Part shown: piece by piece, positions 24,378-33,344 of the stretch
How the letters are laid out: each line of letters begins with the position of its first letter
How positions within the stretch are numbered: the stretch's first letter is position 1
Origin: VAZQ01 sp035293945
GTDB lineage: Bacteria; Pseudomonadota; Alphaproteobacteria; Rhizobiales; Xanthobacteraceae
DNA: 64,000 nt
NCBI GenBank assembly: GCA_035293945.1
Contig: DATGLV010000038.1
Location: 1 to 64,000, forward strand
Direction: 5' to 3'
Made by a program: the position numbers and the translations under genes
The notes under the pieces: model-generated
The model's database searches: none
What the model was told of the DNA's origin: nothing
What the model saw: the letters and a program-made list of their open reading frames with translations, nothing else

Positions 24378-25361
24378 ATGAAGCGCCGGATGTTCTTGCG
24401 CGGCGCCGCCAGCATTGTCGCATTGCCGGCCATGCGACGGATCGCCAGGGCCCAATCCTTTCCGATGCACGCCATCACCCTGGTGGTGCCCACCGCTGCG
24501 GGCGGCGCCATGGACTCGGTTACGCGGATCGTTGCCGAGCGCATGCGTGGGCGGCTCGGTCAATCTGTGGTCGTCGAAAATGTCAGCGGTGCCAACGGAA
24601 GCATCGGGGTCGGCCGGGTCGCGCGCGCGGCCCCGGACGGCTACACGCTGATCGTCGGAAACTGGAACAGCCAGGTGGCGAACGGAGCTCTGTATTCACT
24701 GCCCTACGACCTTTTGCATGACTTTGAGCCGATCGGATTGATCGCGAGCTTTCCGCAACTGATTGTTGCGCGCCCGTTGATGCCGGCCGACAACCTTGCC
24801 GGTCTGATCAGCTGGTTGAAGGCCAATCCGCAGAAAATATCGATGGCGGTCCCGGGCGTGGGCAGCATCGCGCATGTCAGCGGCGTCTTCTTCCAGAACA
24901 GCATTGGCGGTCATTTTCAGTTCGTGCCCTATCGGGGCAGCGCGCCGGCCCTGGAGGACCTCGCCGCCGGACGAGTCGATCTGATGTTCGACGCGCCCGC
25001 CCCCACCCTGCCGCAGGTGCGCGCCGGACGGATCAAAGCCTACGCGGTGATGGCAAAGCAGCGCCTTGCGGCAGCGCCGGAAATTCCCACCGTGGATGAG
25101 GCCGGACTGCCCGGCTTCTACTTCTCGCTCTGGTTTGCGCTCTGGGCCCCCAAGGGGACGCCCAAAGAGATCATCGCGCGGCTCAACGACGCATTGGTCG
25201 ACGCCCTGGCCGACCCTTCAATCCGTCAGAGGCTCACCGATCAAAGCACGGACATCCCCCCGCAAGAGCAGCAAACCCCGCAGGCGCTCGCTGCTTTTCA
25301 CCGGGCCGAGATCGAGAAGTGGTGGCCGATCATCAAGGCAGCCGGGATCAGAGGGGAATGA
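24378..25361 (+). CDS. Bug/TctC-family periplasmic solute-binding protein
   Basis: 327 residues. A twin-arginine-like signal (MKRRMFLRGAASIVALPAMRRIARA) precedes the Bug fold: ITLVVPTAAGGAMDSVTRIVAERM, VVVENVSGANGSIGVGRVARAAPDGYT, and FVPYRGSAPALEDLAAGRVDLMFD. Family members bind carboxylates, amides and similar anions for tripartite tricarboxylate transporters, but no TctA/TctB genes are near. ATG 24378 follows TGGAGGT. It is divergent from the deacetylase-like gene. Confidence 0.92.
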   Translation: MKRRMFLRGAASIVALPAMRRIARAQSFPMHAITLVVPTAAGGAMDSVTRIVAERMRGRLGQSVVVENVSGANGSIGVGRVARAAPDGYTLIVGNWNSQVANGALYSLPYDLLHDFEPIGLIASFPQLIVARPLMPADNLAGLISWLKANPQKISMAVPGVGSIAHVSGVFFQNSIGGHFQFVPYRGSAPALEDLAAGRVDLMFDAPAPTLPQVRAGRIKAYAVMAKQRLAAAPEIPTVDEAGLPGFYFSLWFALWAPKGTPKEIIARLNDALVDALADPSIRQRLTDQSTDIPPQEQQTPQALAAFHRAEIEKWWPIIKAAGIRGE

Positions 25362-25377
25362 AACGCGCGGCGGGATC

Positions 25378-25418
25378 GGTCCAAGTCAGCTCGGTCCAAG
25401 TCAGCTCGGTCCAAGTCA
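25378..25418. repeat. 15-bp minisatellite, 2.7 copies
   Basis: GGTCCAAGTCAGCTC is repeated at 25378-25392 and 25393-25407, with 11 bases of a third unit to 25418. It occupies the space between the convergent Bug and GlmL-like genes and reaches the latter's last codon. Confidence 0.9.
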
Positions 25419-26918
25419 ATGGCAGCACGAATCCTCATGCCCGTCGCCGGCGCCGTCGAGCGCGTGCTGGTGCGCGCCGTCGTGGGAGTGGTCCGCCGGC
25501 AAATGCTGCGCGAATATCTTGAGCGCCGCTTCTGGGTGACTGTCTGCCAAGAGCCCGACTGCATAAAGCACATAGTCGCGATCGAGCACCACGCGGGGGC
25601 GCCTCGGTCGCAAGACATTGAGGGCGCCGTTCCCGCTGCCCCGCATGACCCGATCGGCATAAGGATTGTGCGCGAAGATGCCGCCGGTCCCGATCAAGGT
25701 CGGGGCTTCGGTCAGATCCTTGCCGGCTTGCACCAGGACAGACCCGCCGCTCGCATAGTAGGGCTCGCGTCTGCCTACATGCCGCTCGATCGCGAGATCG
25801 GCTGCGACGCCGGCCAAGACAGCATCCGCGGCCGATTGCCAAGCCTCGCGCGGAACCGCGCCCGCATCCTCGCTGATCAGCGCCACGTAGTCGACGAGCT
25901 GGCCTTGCGCGATCGCGATTTCCGGGAAGGTCGCGCGAAACCGCGCATAGAGCTCTGCGGCGCCGATGCGGCGCAGGATGGTCGCAGCATTGCAACGAAT
26001 TCCGAGATCGCCCTCGACGCTCCGTTTCGCGAACGGCTCCGGCAAGCCGGTTGGAATTATGTTGCGTTCGGACGACTTTCCGTCGCCGATCGAGTGGACA
26101 TCGGTGGTGGCGCCCCCGATATCGACCATGACAAGATCGCCGCAGCCCTTGTGAGCGCCATGGCCCTGGGCGCCGAGGAGCGCTCCGTTGAGCACCGCCA
26201 TCGGGGTCGGCAGCAGGATCGGGAGCCGCGACTGGAACTTGTCGATGCCCTTGCCCTGAATGATCCGCTGCATGAAGAGCCGCCGGATTTCATCCCGGGC
26301 GGGCTCAACGTTCAGCTTCCCGGACGTCGGCATCACATTGGCGACACCGACCGCGATCTTGCCGGCAGCCGACAGAAGCTTACAAATTTCTTCCGTCGCG
26401 CGGATATTGCCGGCGATCACGAACGGAATTGTGAGCCGCGAGCGCGCGAGCGCCTGTGCATTGTGCAGGATCGTTCGCGTGTCTCCCCCATCGGTGCCGC
26501 CGGTCAACAGGACCATGTCGGGTGTCTGGCGCTCGATCTCTGCGATATCTTCCGCCGCGAGCTTGAAGGCGAAGGCGCCCACGATCTTGCCGCCCGCTCC
26601 GAGCGCCGCCGTATTGGCGGCTTCGCGCGTCAACCCAGGCACGAGACCGACCACCGCGATCCTCAGTCCACCGGCGGCGCTGCTGGAGGCGCGCACGAAG
26701 ATTCCGTCGAGCGCATCGAGGCTGCGCGGCGTTTCGGCGAACAAACCCGGCTGCCGCTCTGCGAGTACCTCCAGCGCGCGAAAAAAGCCTTCCGAAACGT
26801 CGGTTGCGGCCGTCGAAGGCGCTTGCGCCCTTGCCAGGATACGCCCCGCCGCGAGGTCGACAGCCGTCACCTTGGTGAAGGTGCTGCCGAAATCGATGAG
26901 CAAGCCCAACGTATCCAT
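25416..26918 (-). CDS. glmL: GlmL/MutL-type ATPase (methylaspartate mutase accessory-like)
   Basis: 500 residues, ASKHA (actin/hexokinase-like) fold. LLIDFGSTFTKVTAVD (about 6-21) is the phosphate-1 loop and VMVDIGGATTDVHSI the phosphate-2 loop; SGGSVLVQAG and LIGTGGIF follow. This is the glutamate mutase L family, thought to protect or reactivate B12-dependent aminomutases. No mutase gene is in the window. The C-terminus is His-rich (HLPADHSHDGAHQHALDGAGDGHEDSCCH), likely metal-binding and not a feature I know for the family. ATG 26918, 10 bases after the permease stop, fits a tight operon with the permease and binding protein. Confidence 0.85.
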   Translation of the reverse strand: MDTLGLLIDFGSTFTKVTAVDLAAGRILARAQAPSTAATDVSEGFFRALEVLAERQPGLFAETPRSLDALDGIFVRASSSAAGGLRIAVVGLVPGLTREAANTAALGAGGKIVGAFAFKLAAEDIAEIERQTPDMVLLTGGTDGGDTRTILHNAQALARSRLTIPFVIAGNIRATEEICKLLSAAGKIAVGVANVMPTSGKLNVEPARDEIRRLFMQRIIQGKGIDKFQSRLPILLPTPMAVLNGALLGAQGHGAHKGCGDLVMVDIGGATTDVHSIGDGKSSERNIIPTGLPEPFAKRSVEGDLGIRCNAATILRRIGAAELYARFRATFPEIAIAQGQLVDYVALISEDAGAVPREAWQSAADAVLAGVAADLAIERHVGRREPYYASGGSVLVQAGKDLTEAPTLIGTGGIFAHNPYADRVMRGSGNGALNVLRPRRPRVVLDRDYVLYAVGLLADSHPEAALKIFAQHLPADHSHDGAHQHALDGAGDGHEDSCCH

Positions 26919-26928
26919 GCGGCTGATC

Positions 26929-28707
26929 CTATGCGCTCTCGCGACCGAGCTGTGCTCCCGCGCGGCGTCCCTCGGAGCGGACCGTAAGGGCATTTCCGAA
27001 CACCACACGGCCCATCAGCATCAGGCCGCTGGTAAGCCCGACCGTAAGCAGCGTCATGGCGGCGACCGAGCCGTACCCGCTTCCCTCCTGCCACTGTGAC
27101 CATATCAAAGATGCGAGCACGATATTGCCGGGCGTCAGCAGCATGACGGCGAGGGTTGCTTCGCGCAGCGAGGAAATCGCAACCCACATCCACCCATTGA
27201 TGAGCGAGGGCAGAAGCAACGGAACTGTGATTCGGCTCAAGACCTGCCAAGGCGTCGCGCCGCTGACATCGGCCGCCTCTTCGAGCGCTTTATGGATCTG
27301 AATGATGGCGGCACTCATGAGCCGCGTTGCGTAGGTGATGTAGCGGGTCGTGAAGGCAATCACCAAAATCCAGATCGTCCCATAGACCGGCCGAAGGACC
27401 GGCACCCCGAGATAGACGTACAGGATGGCAAGGCCAAGCACGACGGTCGGGACCGCCAAGCTGATGAAGGTGAGGAAATCCACTGCCGTTGCACCGGGGG
27501 ACTTCCAGCGGGCATTGTACCATGCGACCAGCGTGCTGAGCGCCATCGTGGCTGTCGCCACGATCGGAGCGACGAGGAGCGTGTTGAACAGGGCCTCGCG
27601 AAACTGATCCTTCTGCAGGACGTCGGCAAAGTTGGCGAGCGTCATCCGGCCGAGCGCCTGGATCGAAGGCGTGGTCACGAACCGCTGCAGGCTCACCCAG
27701 AGAAGCGTTAGGACAGGCAGGGCGGTGCTGAGCAGGACATAAAGTCCGATCAGCCCCAAAGCGAGGTACTTCCATCGGCCGAGCCGAGTCCGTGCCGGAC
27801 GATAACCCCTGCCGCTGACCACGGCATAGCTTTCGGCTTTACGCACCATGCGCCGGTAGACGAGGATCAGGATGATGGCCAGCACCAGCAGCAAGATCGA
27901 ATAGGAGCTGGCGAGCCCGAAATCAGGTAACCCGTTCGCCGGGTGGGTGGCGAGGTAGATGCGCGTGCTGAACACATGGATGCCGGCATTCATGCCGAGA
28001 ATGGCGGGGATCTGGAAATCCTCCAGGCCATAAGCGAAGTAGTAGATAAAGGCTGCGAACAGGGCCGGCTTGAGCATCGGCAGCGCGATCAGACGCTGCG
28101 TCTGCAGCCAGTGCGCCCCCGACATGTGCCCGGCTTCCTCCAGTGCGGGATCGAAGCTGCGGAATGCGCCCGCAATCATAAGGACCACAGAGGGCACCTG
28201 AGACAGCGCGCTGACGAAGATGATTCCGCCGAGAGAGTAGATATTCAAAGGACCGAACCCATCCTCCGGCTGGTAGAAATTGCGTATCAGCAGATTGAGA
28301 AGCCCGACATTCGGGTTTGCCAGCAACGACCAGCCGATTGCCTTGGCCATGGCCGGAATGGCGATCGGCAGCATGATAAGACCAAGGACGGCGTTTCGGC
28401 CCGGCAGGTCGGTGCGCTCGATCAGCCACACCAGAAGAGCCGCGATCGTGAGCGCGATCATAACCGTGGCGAATGCATAGATCAGGCTTCGTTGCAGCAG
28501 GACGTAAGTGTCAGCGGATCCGAGAATCCGCACATAATTCGCCAGCGACCAGGCGCCGCCTTCGAGAGGCAATTGGTCGGCAGTGCTGTTGAAGGACGAA
28601 ACGACGAGCAGGACAAGCGGCGGCACGACCAGATAGGCCACGATTGCCGCGGGCAGAGCAAACAACACAAATCCGGCCGCGCCCGATCTGGCTGGTCCGC
28701 CCGGCAT
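26929..28707 (-). CDS. ABC transporter permease (FbpB-type, two fused MetI domains)
   Basis: 592 residues, about 12 hydrophobic segments in two homologous halves. Each has the EAA loop that contacts the ATPase: EEAGHMSGAHWLQTQRLIALPMLKP and EEAADVSGATPWQVLSRITVPLLLPS. This is the organisation of ferric-iron, thiamine and 2-aminoethylphosphonate permeases. It lies 46 bases after the binding-protein gene and 10 before glmL on the same strand. No ATP-binding subunit is present in the window, so it must borrow one or be encoded elsewhere. Confidence 0.92.
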   Translation of the reverse strand: MPGGPARSGAAGFVLFALPAAIVAYLVVPPLVLLVVSSFNSTADQLPLEGGAWSLANYVRILGSADTYVLLQRSLIYAFATVMIALTIAALLVWLIERTDLPGRNAVLGLIMLPIAIPAMAKAIGWSLLANPNVGLLNLLIRNFYQPEDGFGPLNIYSLGGIIFVSALSQVPSVVLMIAGAFRSFDPALEEAGHMSGAHWLQTQRLIALPMLKPALFAAFIYYFAYGLEDFQIPAILGMNAGIHVFSTRIYLATHPANGLPDFGLASSYSILLLVLAIILILVYRRMVRKAESYAVVSGRGYRPARTRLGRWKYLALGLIGLYVLLSTALPVLTLLWVSLQRFVTTPSIQALGRMTLANFADVLQKDQFREALFNTLLVAPIVATATMALSTLVAWYNARWKSPGATAVDFLTFISLAVPTVVLGLAILYVYLGVPVLRPVYGTIWILVIAFTTRYITYATRLMSAAIIQIHKALEEAADVSGATPWQVLSRITVPLLLPSLINGWMWVAISSLREATLAVMLLTPGNIVLASLIWSQWQEGSGYGSVAAMTLLTVGLTSGLMLMGRVVFGNALTVRSEGRRAGAQLGRESA

Positions 28708-28753
28708 TATGGCCTCTCCACCGCGCAGGTCGCTGCCTCGATACCCGATACGC

Positions 28754-29797
28754 TCAATCCTTGCGCGTGCTCAGCACACCCCAGGTGTCGGTAATCTTGT
28801 TGGCCACATCGTCACGGGCGAGGATTTGATCGATGCTCTTCTCATAGATGATCGTCGCGCCGGCTGCCTGCACACGATCGTACAAGGTCGTGCCGGGCGT
28901 GATTGTGCCCACCGCGTAGTGGTCGCGCGCCTTCAAGCCTTCCGGAGACAAGAGCCAGCCCAAGAACAGCTTGGCCGCATTGGGATGCGCGGCGGCCCTC
29001 AATATTGCGCCGCCTCTTGCCTGCGCGAGCGATGGGCTCAAGAACAGGAAGTCGACCGGCGCGCCCTGGCGCTTGAGCTCTTCGATCGCCGCATAGGATC
29101 CGGTGCCCACATAGCCTTCGCCGGATGAGAGCTTGACCATGGCTTCCGTGTTCCGGGTCGACCAGATCGGTTTCTGCGCCTTCAGTTTGTTGACGAAGTC
29201 CCAGAACTTGGCCTCGTCCCAAACTTTGTCCGATAGTAGATGCGCGATCTCGCCTCCGCGTGCGTCGAGGATGAGCCGGCGTTGCCAGCGCGGATTGAGC
29301 AAATCCTCGTAAGTCTTGGGTCGCGCAGCGGCCGGGACGAAGGCGCTGTTGTAGGCGAAGTTGGTGATGTGGTCGCCGAGCTTGAAGAAGCGGTCGTCGA
29401 AGAAGGTCTGCACCGGCTGCTCGGTTATCTCGGCCGGATCTATCTTGAGCAGCAAGTCCTTCTCGACCATCGGGGCGGCACGGCTCGGATCGCTGCGGAA
29501 CGCGTCGATGGTGACGTGTCCGGTCTTCGCCTCCAGCACCATCCGCGACGGCAGCACCGCGCCGGCAAGGCCGTTGAAGGTCACTTTGATGCCCGGATAG
29601 CGCTTCTGGAATTGCGCGACACCCTCCTTGCCGCCGACTTCCTCCTCGCGCTCGGTATTGAAGATGACCTCGCCTTCCTGCTTGGCGGCCGGATAGAGCT
29701 TTTGCAGCAGGTCCTCCCAGGGCGCGGCGCGCGCGGCTCCGCTACACAGGAAGGCGGTTGCGACAAGCGTGACGATCAAGCTCCATTGAACGCGCAC
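28754..29797 (-). CDS. Periplasmic solute-binding protein (FbpA/iron-type family)
   Basis: 347 residues. A GTG start at 29797 with AAGGAGG 7 bases upstream gives a signal peptide (VRVQWSLIVTLVATAFLCSGAARA). The fold is PBP2 type: FNTEREEEVGGKEGVAQFQKRYPGIKVTFN, PKTYEDLLNPRWQRRLILD, and AKLFLGWLLSPEGLKARDHY. Family members bind ferric iron, but the family also covers phosphonates, thiamine and sugars; the usual Fe ligand tyrosines were not confirmed. It is the partner of the downstream permease. Confidence 0.9.
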   Translation of the reverse strand: MRVQWSLIVTLVATAFLCSGAARAAPWEDLLQKLYPAAKQEGEVIFNTEREEEVGGKEGVAQFQKRYPGIKVTFNGLAGAVLPSRMVLEAKTGHVTIDAFRSDPSRAAPMVEKDLLLKIDPAEITEQPVQTFFDDRFFKLGDHITNFAYNSAFVPAAARPKTYEDLLNPRWQRRLILDARGGEIAHLLSDKVWDEAKFWDFVNKLKAQKPIWSTRNTEAMVKLSSGEGYVGTGSYAAIEELKRQGAPVDFLFLSPSLAQARGGAILRAAAHPNAAKLFLGWLLSPEGLKARDHYAVGTITPGTTLYDRVQAAGATIIYEKSIDQILARDDVANKITDTWGVLSTRKD

Positions 29798-29922
29798 AGT
29801 TTCCTCCTTCGCCGTCCGGAGCGTATTCGCTCACTTTCTCTCCTACGCTCGCGCAAATTCCCATTACGGGTCGTGCGCCGGACTTCCTTGCCTTCCCCGA
29901 CACTGCAGAGATCGCGCGGCTT

Positions 29923-30963
29923 TCAGTATTCCAGCCGCTCTGCCACCGGCAGCACCCGTTTGTAGTCAGCCACGCGATTTTGGTCCTGCATCAACTCCGC
30001 ATAGGCTTCCCTCACCAAGTCAAGCGCACACACCTCCTTGATGGCGGGCACATCGTAATTGAGATCGCCGACCGCATCCTCCTCGCGCAGCAGATCCTCG
30101 AAGCCGGTGGGGAGCCCATCGAGCGGAAACGGCATCGCCTCGATGCGCCGCGGATCGTCACACGTCACCTTGACGCCCTTCTCCTCTGGGTCCGGGCTCT
30201 GGTACCGCAGCCGTCGCTCCAATTGGCAGACGTAGTCGAAATTCTTCGGCTGCTCCCGCATCAGCCAATAGGAGCGGATCATGCCCTTGAGAAAGCTCTT
30301 CACCCATTCGGGCCTCTCTTCCAGGATCCTGCCGGTTGCCGCGATGATTCGTTCCGGCCTCCCGTTGGGATATTGCTGCTTCAGGGTGATGAGGGGATTG
30401 AATCCGTCCTTCTTCAGGTCGTCCACCTCGAAGCTCGAAACCGGACAGCAGGCCACTTTCCCGGAACGCAGCGCCTCAATGTGGATCGGGTGGAAGATCC
30501 CGCGCACCATCTCCACGTCGCGCTCCGGGTCGAGCTGCGACTTCCGCAGCCACAGCGAGATCGCCCAATGCTTGTTGCTGCCGAAATCGCTGATGCCGAT
30601 GCGTCTGCCCTTCAGGTCCGCGATCGATCTCACATCCGGGGCCGCCATCCACACGTGGATGTGCTGGTTTCGCCAGCCGGCGATAATGTAGAGGTCGGCG
30701 CCCTTGGAACGCTGATAGAAGACCGTCCGGGTCTGCACGTCGAGCGCGATGTCGATGGATTTCTCCTTCATGGCCTGCGCGATGCCGAGCTTCTCCAGCC
30801 CGAACGGAACCATGGAGTCGCGGAGGATCTCATACGCCGGCAAGCGATCCTCGGTGCGTAAGCCCTCGTCGTAGAAGTAGTTCATCTCATGCGCGGCCAT
30901 GATCGGCATGAGATGCAGCACGTGGTAACAAGTCGGCGCCATCCGCAGTTTCCCGCCCAGCAT
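29923..30963 (-). CDS. NMT1/THI5-like ABC substrate-binding protein
   Basis: 346 residues without signal peptide. PBP2 fold of the nitrate/sulfonate/pyrimidine-precursor type: AHEMNYFYDEGLRTED, RSIADLKGRRIGISDFGSNKHWAISLWL, HIEALRSGKVACCPVSSFEVDDL, and ERPEWVKSFLKGMIRSYWLM. ATG 30963 follows AAAGGAGAG, so the longer start is rejected. The lack of a signal suggests a cytoplasmic ligand-binding or enzymatic role, as in the dihydroxyphthalate-decarboxylase group, or export by another route. It is upstream of the ABC genes on the same strand, 125 bases away. Confidence 0.8.
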   Translation of the reverse strand: MLGGKLRMAPTCYHVLHLMPIMAAHEMNYFYDEGLRTEDRLPAYEILRDSMVPFGLEKLGIAQAMKEKSIDIALDVQTRTVFYQRSKGADLYIIAGWRNQHIHVWMAAPDVRSIADLKGRRIGISDFGSNKHWAISLWLRKSQLDPERDVEMVRGIFHPIHIEALRSGKVACCPVSSFEVDDLKKDGFNPLITLKQQYPNGRPERIIAATGRILEERPEWVKSFLKGMIRSYWLMREQPKNFDYVCQLERRLRYQSPDPEEKGVKVTCDDPRRIEAMPFPLDGLPTGFEDLLREEDAVGDLNYDVPAIKEVCALDLVREAYAELMQDQNRVADYKRVLPVAERLEY

Positions 30964-31169
30964 TGTCTCTCCTTTCGAGCGCACCCACAGGCGAAGCTCA
31001 CGCAGCATTCGCATAACGATCCCGGCACACTACCACGACCCAGGTCAGGTGGTAGCGGCTGCACGTGCCGGCGTCGCAGCGCCCGCGGCCGCTTGGACAA
31101 GCCGCCGCGGTCGCAAATTGCCCTTGGGGCTGCTATGGCGTGTCGTGAGGGTGCGGCATCGAGGCAGCC

Positions 31170-32159
31170 ATGGAGAACGTGGACAACATTTCGCGGCGCG
31201 GATTTTTGCGTCTGGCAAGCGTCGCCGGCGCACTCCCGATCTGGACGCGCCTTGCACGGGCGCAGGCCTATCCATCGCGGCCGGTGCACCTGATCTCGAG
31301 CTTCGCAGCCGGCGGCCCGAATGATCTTCTCGCGCGCCTGATCGGCCAGTGGCTTTCAGAGCGGCTCGGCGAGCCCTTCATCATCGACAACCATCCGGGT
31401 GCCGGCGGCATGATTGGCACCGAGCTTGCCGCGAAATCGACGCCCGACGGGTATACGCTGCTGATGGTCGCGCCCGCCAATGTGGTCAACGTGACGCTGT
31501 ACAAGAAGCCTGGCTTCAATTTCCTGCGCGACATCGCACCGGTCGGTGGCCTCACGCGCGTCCCGAGCGTCATGGAGGTGAACCCATCATTTCCGGCCAA
31601 GACGGTCGGCGAGTTCATCGCCTATGCCAAGGCCAATCCGGGCAAGATCAACATGGCATCGGGCGGCAATGGAAGTGCCGCCCACGTTGCGGGCGAGTTG
31701 TTCAAGATCATGACCGGCATCGATATGGTGCACGTGGCCTATCGAGGCCTCGCGCCCGCGCTCACCGATCTGCTCGCCGGCCAGGTGCAGGTGATATTCG
31801 ACAGCGTGCCCAACTCGATCGGCTATATCCGCTCGGGACAGCTGCGCGCGCTGGGCACCACGACACCGACGCGCCTCGACGCGCTGCCGGATACCCCGAC
31901 AGTCAGCGAGACCGTTCCGGGCTACGAGGCGAGCGCGCTGGCGGGGGTCGGCGCGCCGCGGGAAACTCCGGACACCGTCATTCTCACGATCAACCGGTCC
32001 ATCAACGCGGCGCTTGCCGATCCGGCCATGCAGGCCCGCTTGGCCGAGCTTGGCGGCACCCCGATCCCGGGATCACCACAGGATTACGGAAGGCTGCTGG
32101 CGGCCGAGATCGACAAATGGGCCAAGGTGATTCGCGCCGCCAACATCAAGCTCGATTAA
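31170..32159 (+). CDS. Bug/TctC-family periplasmic solute-binding protein
   Basis: 329 residues. A Tat signal (SRRGFLRLASVAGALPIWTRLARA) precedes the Bug fold: VHLISSFAAGGPNDLLARLIGQWL, FIIDNHPGAGGMIGTELAAKSTPDGYTLL, and HVAYRGLAPALTDLLAGQVQVIFD. It diverges from the NMT1-like gene and converges on the ComA-like gene. No membrane subunits are adjacent. Substrate unknown. Confidence 0.92.
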   Translation: MENVDNISRRGFLRLASVAGALPIWTRLARAQAYPSRPVHLISSFAAGGPNDLLARLIGQWLSERLGEPFIIDNHPGAGGMIGTELAAKSTPDGYTLLMVAPANVVNVTLYKKPGFNFLRDIAPVGGLTRVPSVMEVNPSFPAKTVGEFIAYAKANPGKINMASGGNGSAAHVAGELFKIMTGIDMVHVAYRGLAPALTDLLAGQVQVIFDSVPNSIGYIRSGQLRALGTTTPTRLDALPDTPTVSETVPGYEASALAGVGAPRETPDTVILTINRSINAALADPAMQARLAELGGTPIPGSPQDYGRLLAAEIDKWAKVIRAANIKLD

Positions 32160-32174
32160 CGGTCGAGCCTACGA

Positions 32175-33146
32175 TCACCGCAGCGTTTTGGCGACCTCGG
32201 CGTCGATCGGATACGGCTCTTTCCACCATTCCGCTGCCGCGGTTCCACCGTTCTTGGCTAGCGACCTCACCCACAGGCGCGAGCTCGACTTGCTTGGTCC
32301 CGGAATGAAGATGATGCCGCGGCGGATCGCCTCCACATAGCGGATCTCGTCGAGCGAGGAGCCGCCCGCGAAGTTGACCTCGGGACCGAACGTGCGCACC
32401 GCCCAGAAGCGGTGGCAATTGCGCGACTCAAACGACGCCTGATTGGTGATCTCTATGCCGATGTTCTCGAGGCCGACCGCTTCCACGATCTCGCGCAGTT
32501 GCTTGTCGCCGGTTGCCTTCTCGCCGTAGTCGCCGATCGCTTCCCGCACCACGCGGTTCTCCAGGAAGACCTGCTCGCAACCCGAAGCGAGCAGCTCTTT
32601 CATGTCGGCGATGATGGTATCGACGTTAAGCAGTCCGCCCCCGGCGCGCGCGCGGTCCCCCTCCTGATGTTTCTGGCCGACCTCTCCCCAGAGCTTGAAG
32701 CCGAGCTCGCGTGCGAGCGCCGTATATTTGACCTGGTCCTCGTCTGCCTTCCGTTCCCGCGCCGGATCGTCGAGGCGCACCGCCTTGGTGTCGATCTGAC
32801 AATGGGTGAACCCCATGTCGCGGGCCTTGCGCAGCAGTTCATCGGCCTTGCCCTGATAGTATGCGATTGCGAAGATCGGGTCGTCCAGGCCGACATTGAG
32901 ATTGAAGTCGCGGTAGAGCTTTACACGCTCTTCGACGACCCGGGCCGGCATCATCAGCAGTGCCGGCACGAATTTCACGCTGTCCGCATACGCGCCCCAG
33001 ATGTCCAGCATGCTGCGCAGCCATTCGACCGACTCGCCTTCGTCCCCGATGGTCGTCTTGCCTTGGCGGCGTGGCTTTGTGCTGCGCGGCGCGAGCTCGA
33101 GAAAATCGAAGAAGCGGGCGTCGTTGGTTTTCACTGGCACATTCAC
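32175..33146 (-). CDS. Phosphosulfolactate synthase (ComA)-family TIM-barrel protein
   Basis: 323 residues. FLELAPRSTKPRRQGKTTIGDEGE at about 15-38 is the family signature. Then come MLDIWGAYADSVKFVP, MGFTHCQIDTKAVRLDD, GFKLWGEVGQK and CEQVFLENRVVREAIGDYGEKA, alternating strands and helices of a barrel. Archaeal ComA adds sulfite to phosphoenolpyruvate for coenzyme M; plant and bacterial relatives (HSA32-like) have other or unknown roles. No other coenzyme M genes are present, so the true reaction is unknown. The GTG start at 33146 has GGGAGGG upstream. Confidence 0.8.
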   Translation of the reverse strand: MNVPVKTNDARFFDFLELAPRSTKPRRQGKTTIGDEGESVEWLRSMLDIWGAYADSVKFVPALLMMPARVVEERVKLYRDFNLNVGLDDPIFAIAYYQGKADELLRKARDMGFTHCQIDTKAVRLDDPARERKADEDQVKYTALARELGFKLWGEVGQKHQEGDRARAGGGLLNVDTIIADMKELLASGCEQVFLENRVVREAIGDYGEKATGDKQLREIVEAVGLENIGIEITNQASFESRNCHRFWAVRTFGPEVNFAGGSSLDEIRYVEAIRRGIIFIPGPSKSSSRLWVRSLAKNGGTAAAEWWKEPYPIDAEVAKTLR

Positions 33147-33344
33147 GTGTGCGCCCTCCCGGAAAGCTATCTCGCGATTTTGTATCGGAAAATCGTAGAC
33201 AATTTCCCCCGGCGGTCAATGACCTTGCGCCATGCCGGACCTTCGGGCATCGGCAAAGCGCGCGCCAGACGGCGAAGGGTGAGACGCGAGAGGTTGACTC
33301 AACCGCGCCTTGCGGGTTGGTCACGCCGTTCCCGGCCCGCGCTC

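Noticed and set aside
25378..25418. CRISPR-like direct repeats
   Set aside because: The units are adjacent without spacers and only 15 bases long; no cas genes are present.
25419..26987. 522-codon open frame on the plus strand opposite glmL
   Set aside because: A shadow of the glmL frame: Arg/Asp/Gly-rich, no domain, no ribosome site; the minus-strand protein has clear ATPase motifs.
32159..32175. Intrinsic terminator between the convergent Bug and ComA-like genes
   Set aside because: The short gap has no stable hairpin and no T-run.
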